Notes under the pieces: generated by a model
Databases searched by the model: none
What the model was told of the DNA's origin: nothing
The model's input: only the letters and a program-made list of their open reading frames with translations
Part shown: in pieces, positions 57,303 to 64,000 of the stretch
How the letters are laid out: every line of letters starts with the position of its first letter
Position numbering within the stretch: position 1 is the first letter of the stretch
Program-made: the position numbers and the translations under genes
NCBI GenBank assembly: GCA_024195585.1
Contig: SWBL01000043.1
Coordinates: forward strand, 124,001 to 188,000
DNA from: Aureobasidium sp. EXF-3400
Taxonomy: Eukaryota > Ascomycota > Dothideomycetes > Dothideales > Saccotheciaceae
DNA length: 64,000 bases
Direction of reading: 5' to 3'

Positions 57303-58947
57303 ATGACCTCGCTCAAAATGGCCAACTCGTCGACCATACGCATTTTGAGAGCAAGTATACAACTATCGCTTAGCTGTCACGTCTAACCTTTCTCTAGGAG
57401 ATCAAAGAACTCCAAACTGGCTCTGATCTTTGTACATCTGCCTCTACTTTCCATTCGAGACATCTCAACTGATTGCACTAGCACTTGCCGTCGCCCACCT
57501 TGAACAAGATGTCAGCAATTTGCGCTGTCTTATCATCGGCCCTCCCGACACACCTTATGCATTTGGCTTGTTCGAGTTCAAAGTGAAAGTCGGTCCCGCC
57601 TATCCCTCGCAACCACCAACCGTGAGATGCTTGACAACGAATGGCGGACGTTGTCGCTTCAATCCAAACATCTACGCTTGTGGAAAAGTCTGTCTCAGTA
57701 TCCTCGGTAAACATCTTTGTCGTCGTTGCCGCCATTTCATGACTGACCAAATCAAGGCACATGGCGTGGTGAACGAGGCGAACAATGGAGTATTGCCCAA
57801 GGCCTGGAGAGCGTGCTCATCAGTATACAGTCTTTGATGTCTTGCAATCCTTACGAAAATGAGCCCGGCTTCGAGACCACCAAAATCACTGACAAGGAGG
57901 CTGGAGAGTATGCGCAAAAGGTTTGTTATAGCTCATATGCTTATCCACATCTCAACTGTTCGAACACCTCATGTTGGCCGACAATCGAGTCCTGTCGAGC
58001 AAACAACCATTACAGTGCTGACCATCACTGGGCAGATACACCATGAGACTCTCAGAATAACGGTGCTACAGCGCCTCGAGCAGCTGCTTCAAATCAATGA
58101 CGATGATCACACGACGACTGTCATAGCCCTGAATACTGCACCTGCCGACTTCGACGACGATGGTGTCAAAGAGCATCACTCCCCAACTGATGGAAAAGAG
58201 GACAGTACAGATCTCGAGTTCAGACCTTTCACGGACCTCTTCAAGCGTCGCTTCCTGTGGTACTACGATGCTTATATCAAGTCGATCGACAATGCCTCGA
58301 TGAAAGTCAAGGACGGCAAGCAATTTGAGAATGCACCATTTGAATACAGCAGCAATGACATGCGTGGCAAATACGCCTATGCTTCTCTAAGATCACGCTT
58401 CGAGCGCGTCTGGCAGGCCCTTGAAGCTGAAAAGAACACTTGGTCGAAAAACGGCAAGCAGTTACTCACCGATCAGCACGGCACAGCGATGAACCTTCAA
58501 CATCAGTTTGATTCACTGCGCTCTTACTACGCTGCAAGCGACGGCCCCTCTGTCGAGATCAGTCTCGTTGACGGCAATCCTTTCGTCTGGACTCTCACTT
58601 TCTTCAGTCCCTACGATACCGACCTTTCGGGCGCAATCATCAATGTTCGCCTACACTTCCCCGTCGACTTTCCAGAAGAGCAGCCACGAGTCACTGTCCT
58701 TACACCCCTCTTCCACCATCGTATCAGCCCTGCCACCAAAGCACTTTGCTATTTTCCGAACAAGCTTTATGATGTGCAGAACCACATTGAGAGCATCATA
58801 GCTACAATCATTGACGAAACCCCGTCGTATGACCCGCGTGCATTGGTCAACCCTGACGCATCGGTTTTGCTCTGGGGTGATGAGAATTGTAAGAAGACTT
58901 ACAGGCGCAAGCTGCGCAGAAGCGTGATTGACTGCGATGAGCTCTAG
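57303..58947 (+). CDS. Two-UBC-domain ubiquitin-conjugating enzyme (UBE2Z-like)
   Basis: Five exons (57303-57350, 57398-57431, 57482-57706, 57757-57920, 58036-58947) give 460 residues. The first intron has a GC donor (GCAAGT...CTAG). Reading it so restores [14 protein letters not shown], whereas no GT donor keeps phase. The first UBC domain (about 5-160) has [42 protein letters not shown] with catalytic C98, and the [11 protein letters not shown] segment typical of UBE2Z/BIRC6-type E2s. After a linker a second UBC-like fold (about 345-450) reads [39 protein letters not shown] and [10 protein letters not shown] Cys is near the expected place but the HPN-like motif is missing, so this domain is probably inactive or UEV-like. 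It acts in ubiquitin or ubiquitin-like transfer. Confidence 0.85.
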
Positions 58948-60040
58948 GCGAGAGTCAAACGATCGTAGCGACTGATATACCCCCTTCTCTTAGCGATGGC
59001 GTTTTGGGCAAAAGGTTTTCTAGGTAAAAGATTTTTATCAACTCTTCATCCAACATGTCTTGCTACTAAGCAGGATTGGACGGTACGTGATAGCAATGCA
59101 GGAAGCAGTACACGATGCCATTCATCTTCCTTTGGGTTGATTAGTAGAAGCAAGAGACAAGTTGGACCAGTGGTCGATGATCGTGTATACAATTGAAGAA
59201 CCCCGTGTGAATTCACGCTGCGACAACAAGAACAGGCAACTTGGCCCAACGGAAGCGTGCGCTTGGCTACCTACATGGACACAAATTCCAGTCGGCACAA
59301 ATATGCAGCTTAAATGTCGATAGGGCCACCAAGGAGCATAGTTCGCATTCACAGCACATCTTCATGTGCGACTAAACCTGCCGTAGGGACAACCCTGACT
59401 CAATTTTGACTTTGCCCCTTGCTAGGTACAACATTGCACAAAAGGTTTTTGTCTCAAGAACCTCCAATACCGAAGACCTGGTCTTGAACCCACCTGCCGT
59501 CCATCAAACATGTCGTAGTGGGTCTTCCTTGCTGGTAGCCGTACTGAGTGGTAGTGCACGGGCTTGATGAATGGGGGTGACGTGCGACATGCATTGTCTT
59601 GCTCTTGACCACGGTGGACGACAGTTTGCTTGGTCGCAACCTGCGTGCGTCAATGTCTCGAGTTGCCGTGTCGTGATGGAGGATGGACAAGATACCAGGC
59701 GCGTAATTGATCGTTGCACCAAGAGGTCGGCGGGTTTCTCCTTGCGCGCGAGGACACGGCGTGATGCGCGCCTGGATGGGAGGATGAAACAATGTTGTGG
59801 TTCGATTTGAGCGCGTCCGTGTCTCTGCTGGTCCCGTCGTCAAGTGGGACAGTACAGAGGCACGTTCGAGAGGTTTGCTGGATGCTTGTCTTCAGAGTCG
59901 ACATGTCGCATTGATAGGATCTTTGATGTGCTAACGTGATATTGCCATCATCTTGTCCTTACAACTGCCAGATATCTCGTGTTTTGCTCGTCTTCTCACG
60001 CTTTTCCAGCTTCATGCCAAAAACACCCAAATCCACCATC
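58948..60040. other. Intergenic region before the lysozyme-like gene
   Basis: 1.1 kb. Several overlapping frames on both strands between 59450 and 59900 show no domain and cancel each other out. No repeat or RNA gene recognised. Confidence 0.55.
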
Positions 60041-60691
60041 ATGAGACTCAGGGCATTATTCGTCATCTTCTCACTGGCACTGCCCGCCTGCACGGCCACA
60101 CCTGTTCCCCCCTGTAACATGAGGCTTCTCACGAGTGCAGACATCACAGCCATTGCACCTAGTAGTGCGTCTTGCACTGGAGCACCATATCCTGCTGAAT
60201 GCGCAACTGCCGACGATGCAGCATCCTGGATCAACTTGGCCTTCCACTCTTTTAGAATACACGCCTTTGGCACACAGGCCGCCCTGCTTTCGCTTATGCT
60301 CTACGAGTCTGGCTTTTTCAAGTACAACATCAATCACTATCCAGGTGTGCCTGGCCAAGGTACTCGCAACATGCAAAGTCCAGCCTTCAACCTCAAATAC
60401 GCCAAATGGCTAGCTGCGAACACGAAAGATTCGGATATATCGATGCAGCAGGTGCAGCAGGCGGAAGAAGAAGGTCCCGTCAAAGTGCTGGCGCTCGTGA
60501 ATGGTGATCGCTGGGGTTTCGCATCAGCGGCGTGGTTTCTTATGACACAGTGTGATGAAGAGATCGTTCAAGGGCTTGCGACTTCAACGAAAGAGGGCTG
60601 GGAAGCATACCTGACAATATGTGTAGGTACGACTGTGACGGACGATCGGAGCGCGATCTGGGAGAAAGCCATCGCATTGCAGAAATGGTAG
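60041..60691 (+). CDS. Secreted lysozyme-like-fold protein
   Basis: A single exon of 216 residues from the ATG at 60041. An upstream in-frame ATG (60014) would only put nine extra residues before the signal peptide. Signal peptide MRLRALFVIFSLALPACTATP. The mature protein has ALLSLMLYESGFFKYNINH and GVPGQGTRNMQSPAFN. The ESG with a following N-x-Q segment recalls the catalytic Glu region of lysozyme/transglycosylase-like (SLT-type) folds, as in a group of fungal secreted hypothetical proteins. Later there is WGFASAAWFLMTQCDE. Four or more Cys suggest disulfides. A glycan-active enzyme, perhaps against bacterial wall or chitin, is inferred from the fold resemblance only. Confidence 0.75.
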   Translation: MRLRALFVIFSLALPACTATPVPPCNMRLLTSADITAIAPSSASCTGAPYPAECATADDAASWINLAFHSFRIHAFGTQAALLSLMLYESGFFKYNINHYPGVPGQGTRNMQSPAFNLKYAKWLAANTKDSDISMQQVQQAEEEGPVKVLALVNGDRWGFASAAWFLMTQCDEEIVQGLATSTKEGWEAYLTICVGTTVTDDRSAIWEKAIALQKW

Positions 60692-61500
60692 CTGCTGTTG
60701 AATATTTATCTCCTTCTCTCAATTTATTCTTATATGCTTGCTACGTTGTGTGTGTCAGTAAATCGTTGTTGTTTTCACCAGATAGGTTATTCGTGCAGTT
60801 CATTGTTAGCAGCAAGAATCGTCTTGCCTGAAGCCGAATGACAGAAAGAGCGACCGAAGCCAGCAAGATACAGCGCTTCTGGGATGAAGCAAGTTCTGTT
60901 CGTGACTTCCATGGCATGTAAATTATCAACCAATAGCCCGTGAGTGATGTTTGATGTGGTAAAGTGCGGGTTCATGAAAGATACAGACAGTCGATGTCAA
61001 AACGTGGTGAGCCGTGCAAATCAGAATATCCTCTCCGAGCTCCAGTGCTGTCACCCCTTCAGGTTCATGCTCAACGGCAGCATGATACCTCAAAGCGTCG
61101 AACGGTGAGATCTAGATACATCGTACATACCTAGACTATCATCTCTTTCTACTTGTTCAGTGGTTCTTCGATGTAGACAGCCAATGTGAGAGTCTTTCCA
61201 GGGGCTCAGCAATATGAACACGGTCAATGCCTTCTGAACGACCTGCTGTTCGTCCAGATGTACTGTCAGCGACGACACGATAAATTGTGCATGCACATGT
61301 CATGGCCTAGCTGAGCAGACGCGTGACGGAATAATCATGTGCTGGTCAGCAGTGGCCCACAAGCTCTGTGAACGCTATCTGAGACTGTATTTCTTTCCTC
61401 CCCCTTGTACCATCTCCTGTTCAAAGTGCAAGAACTCTTCTGCTCCAACCGTCAATCTCTACTCAAGCGAAATTTGTTACACAGCACAAATACAACCAAG
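60692..61500. other. Intergenic region
   Basis: 809 bp between two plus-strand genes. The C/T-rich right end is the promoter of the next gene. Nothing else supported. Confidence 0.6.
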
Positions 61501-62499
61501 ATGTCATCTGACAGCATGAAGAAAGAGCAACAGCTATCACGACAGGCGGGCAAAGAAAAGGGTGCCAGCAATAAAGCTCTCTCTGCGAACATCGAAGACG
61601 ACAAGAGTGCCACTATGCCTAGTGTCACGATCACGGACTCGAATCGCAAGCGCAAGCGCGCCGATAGCGCAAGTTCGCCAACACCAAAAGAAGGTCCCAG
61701 TAAGCGCCAGCGTGGTGACAAGATCGGTTGCTTCAAGGTCGGAACATACTCTGCCATGTTCGAGCAGAAAGACCTTGACGAGTCTTATACCTTGCACTTG
61801 CTCGTGAATGGCAACGCCGAGCTCGACATCGAAGATGAAGACGTCTGGAGAGCTCAGAACGCAAAAACGCCGACAGCTTGCCTAAACGGAGATAGGTTCA
61901 CCGAAGCAACTCTACACACAGCTTGGCTGTTTCTCCGGAACGGCAAGCAACCTAACATGTCGACTTACTCCACCGACCAGAAGTGGGATGTGGGTGAGAG
62001 GTTCAGAGAACTATCCAAGCTTTTCCCAGACAGTGGACAGCTATTCGCTGCGGCAACACTTTTCGATCTAGGACTCGCAATGAGATGCCCTAAGCTTCAG
62101 AGAGCGGCGTACGACTGGTATGCAGAAGTCCGTTCGAATGCCTGGAGCCCGAAATGCTTCGCAAATCTGTCTTTCTGTAGATGGGTCGTCGAGAAAGCAC
62201 CAGAGGAAAAGTATAGGACGACGCAGTATTCGGCATGGTTGAAGCTTCTCAAAGAGTACGATCCCGAAATGATGAGGTTGAGAAATGCCATGACCGAAGC
62301 CGCGGAGGATGACTCTCCTGGTCTGGCTACGGATCTTCCAGAGCTGGAGGTGCTGGAGCCGGTATGGCTCTATGACTATCACCTGAGTGTTGGAGCCCCG
62401 ATAGCTCCAGCAAATGCCGGTCTTCAAGACGTCTCAAGCGGAGAAGAGACTCATCCCCCAGATACAGAAGACGAGCAATCAGACGACGAAGAAGATTGA
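61501..62499 (+). CDS. Unknown nuclear-looking protein with BTB-like middle region
   Basis: A single exon of 332 residues from the ATG at 61501, which has an A at -3 (CAAG ATG). The N-terminal 75 residues are charged and disordered, with a bipartite-looking nuclear localisation signal (NRKRKRADS...KRQRGDK). Residues ~78-240 contain VGTYSAMFEQKDL, a weakly BTB/POZ-like order, then FTEATLHTAWLFLRNGK and QLFAAATLFDLGLAMRCPKLQRAAYDWYAE. This helix pattern resembles the later part of fungal BTB-type domains. The tail is acidic (TEDEQSDDEED). I do not recognise a named family; the BTB comparison is tentative. Confidence 0.72.
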   Translation: MSSDSMKKEQQLSRQAGKEKGASNKALSANIEDDKSATMPSVTITDSNRKRKRADSASSPTPKEGPSKRQRGDKIGCFKVGTYSAMFEQKDLDESYTLHLLVNGNAELDIEDEDVWRAQNAKTPTACLNGDRFTEATLHTAWLFLRNGKQPNMSTYSTDQKWDVGERFRELSKLFPDSGQLFAAATLFDLGLAMRCPKLQRAAYDWYAEVRSNAWSPKCFANLSFCRWVVEKAPEEKYRTTQYSAWLKLLKEYDPEMMRLRNAMTEAAEDDSPGLATDLPELEVLEPVWLYDYHLSVGAPIAPANAGLQDVSSGEETHPPDTEDEQSDDEED

Positions 62500-63237
62500 A
62501 AAGCAAGAGGGGCGGGTAGAACCCCGAACCAACCTCGGTCGGCCGCCACGAAGCTCCTCATATTTAGAAAGAACTCGCCTGTTTCAAAGACCAACTCGCG
62601 ACGAGCTGTATTGAGGGAAAATGGGCTGCGGAATGAATGAAGGGACAATGGGGCGATCGACTATGTTTCATGTTCTGTATAGCTTGATACATCTGCTCTT
62701 TACATCAATGGTAATTGCTTTGACCACGTTCTGATTGCACAAATCGTAGTACGCACAGTACAAGGAGGATCATTTGGCAAAATGACATCAATGCTGTACT
62801 GTGAGATAAAGTTCGAAGGGATCGAGCTTGTGATGCCCGATAAACCGAGATGAGTATTGAAAAGTCTGGAGACCCCAAGGACCAAGGTCCATCAGACAGT
62901 GTTGATAACTCAGTTGAATGCGACCCAACCAAAACTAAGAACAAACCTTTGCAAGGAGAAACTTCCGGATGTTAGCACATACTGTATTTAGAAAGCACCA
63001 AAGTTACCAGTATAAATCGTCAACATCTACTATCGATGGGTAAACTACAGCAAAAACAGAGTTAAGAAGGACGGTCACTTGTGTATAAACAGACAGCGGC
63101 TGATACCAGCTTCTGCGAGCTCGCCAGTTCATCCGAAGTTTAACCGCCAAAGAATCATCACTTCAGCTTGCTCTTTACTTTCACTTCTCCCCATTCTTGC
63201 ATAGTCACCGGATCCTCAATCACCTGTCGACAGCAAC
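62500..63237. other. Intergenic region
   Basis: 738 bp with no supported gene. The last ~100 bp are C/T-rich. Confidence 0.55.
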
Positions 63238-63427
63238 ATGGCTACTGAAATACAAGAAAACGCTCGTATCAGAAATCACGCACATGGTAAGGCAAGAGTA
63301 CTAAGTTCCTGTTTCTCTGATCTTTTTTTTCGAATGCCCTCTTTTGTAAGAACAGAATAACTATGCCTTTGATCAGACCAAGCGTCGAGGTAGAGCGTCC
63401 CTATTGATAATCGTCGATTTAGTCTGA
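63238..63427 (+). CDS. Possible 41-residue spliced micro-gene
   Basis: ATG at 63238 (MATEIQENARIRNHAH) runs into GTAAGG at 63287. With acceptor TGTAAG ending at 63350 the frame continues QNNYAFDQTKRRGRASLL to a TGA at 63425, giving 41 basic, hydrophilic residues. Support is a C/T-rich leader, a purine at -3 and phase-consistent splice borders. Against it are the tiny size, an acceptor that is not the nearest good CAG, and no known family. It could instead be the first exons of something mis-spliced, or chance. Confidence 0.3.
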
Positions 63428-63752
63428 AGTCTAGAAGCACAGTCTAGACGATGTATAGTATGAATACATCTTGAAGAGACATCGTTGACATAGCACACAT
63501 ATATATGTATGGTAAGGTAGATAGTATTCCCTTGTCACTCGCAAGAAAACTGGAAAAATCAGATAACAACGAAGTAAGGGAAGGATGGCCAGAAAGACAG
63601 TGAAAGATGTCTCTTCACTCACTCGAGCAGGGTCTCATGAGAGTGATTTTGCATCAGTACTCAGGCGTCGTCCTTCGTCGAACTCTCTGCATCGTCCCCG
63701 TCAACCTCCTTCTACCTTCGTTTACTCGCAAACAATCATCGGCGCAACAACC
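63428..63752. other. Intergenic region and leader of the last gene
   Basis: 325 bp. The last 120 bp are C/T/A-rich, like other leaders in the window. Nothing else seen. Confidence 0.55.
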
Positions 63753-64000
63753 ATGAAGTTGCTCAACCGACTCAGCGACAAGATCGCCGGCAGGCCTTCT
63801 TCTGGCCAAGCGTCCGACGACACCGCCCAGCTCCTATGCTCTTCCAGCAACACTTCCAGCAGTCCCACGTCACTCCACGCCTCTCTGCCTTACGGATTGG
63901 AGTGGTCTCCTAGGCCTCTCAGTCACGGACAGACCTGGATGTTGTCCACCACCACTCTCGCTTTGGGCAGAGGCTACAAGCAAATCTCAAGCCTGGCTTT
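63753..64000 (+). CDS. 5' part of an unknown gene cut by the right window edge
   Basis: From the ATG at 63753 the frame is open to the edge (82 codons): MKLLNRLSDKIAGRPSSGQ, a Ser-rich segment, then LPYGLEWSPRPLSHGQTWML. No signal peptide and no domain yet. The sharply pyrimidine-rich leader and coding-like codon use support a real start. The family cannot be told from this fragment. Confidence 0.6.
   Translation, partial: MKLLNRLSDKIAGRPSSGQASDDTAQLLCSSSNTSSSPTSLHASLPYGLEWSPRPLSHGQTWMLSTTTLALGRGYKQISSLA

Noticed and set aside
59450..59520. Minus-strand tRNA candidate (GGGTTCAAGACC)
   Set aside because: There is no matching A box or acceptor-stem pairing; it is only a chance B-box resemblance.
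1..64000. CRISPR arrays, rRNA genes, viral or toxin genes
   Set aside because: None seen: no regularly spaced repeats, no rRNA signatures and no recognisable viral or toxin coding sequence in this fungal DNA.

Overview
This window is nuclear DNA from a filamentous ascomycete (Pezizomycotina). The evidence is short introns of about 35 to 145 bp with GT-AG borders and CTAAC/CTGAC-like branch sites, moderate gene density, and typical filamentous-fungal proteins: a PMT4-type mannosyltransferase, a Cla4-type PAK kinase, DHA1 drug transporters, siderophore-transporter remnants, a CYSTM protein and a PhiA-like secreted protein. C-to-T type stop codons in one pseudogene and transition-only differences in a foldback element suggest repeat-induced point mutation (RIP). 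I cannot name the species.

Layout. 0-7.2 kb: the 3' end of an unknown gene, an AT-rich stretch with a MITE-like foldback element, a PMT4-type O-mannosyltransferase (minus) and a divergent 2-oxoglutarate/Fe(II) oxygenase (plus). 7.4-7.8 kb: the back half of a siderophore-iron transporter pseudogene. 7.8-11.8 kb: essentially gene-free. 11.8-26.3 kb: five conserved plus-strand genes, namely a CRIB-domain protein, alpha-actinin, Cla4-type kinase, eIF3d and Sec12. The first three are all linked to actin and cell polarity. 26.7-43.3 kb: an accessory region with six members of one protein family (N-terminal LPxEIRxxI, C-terminal W...AESW; four apparently intact, two dead), a DHA1 MFS transporter, a partly decayed locus encoding a three-module unknown protein, and the front half of a siderophore-iron transporter pseudogene. 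44-64 kb: a secreted PhiA-like protein, an NAD(P)-dependent extended SDR, a Tpa1/Ofd1-type dioxygenase, a five-exon CYSTM protein, a bHLH transcription factor with 3.7 kb of upstream DNA, the TRAPP subunit Trs23, a divergent two-UBC-domain E2-like protein, a lysozyme-like secreted protein, a nuclear-looking unknown protein and two small or partial genes at the right edge.

The most notable result is an apparent inversion of about 27.9 kb with breakpoints near 7,775 and 35,632. The front half of a siderophore transporter lies on plus at 34.9-35.63 kb, and the matching back half lies on minus at 7.43-7.777 kb. The start of an LPxEIR-family gene lies on minus at 7.78-7.81 kb, and the rest of it lies on plus from 35.632 kb. 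Flipping the interval rejoins both genes, and CCAG is present at both breaks. Coordinates for spliced genes were worked out by hand from splice signals, reading frame and family resemblance.
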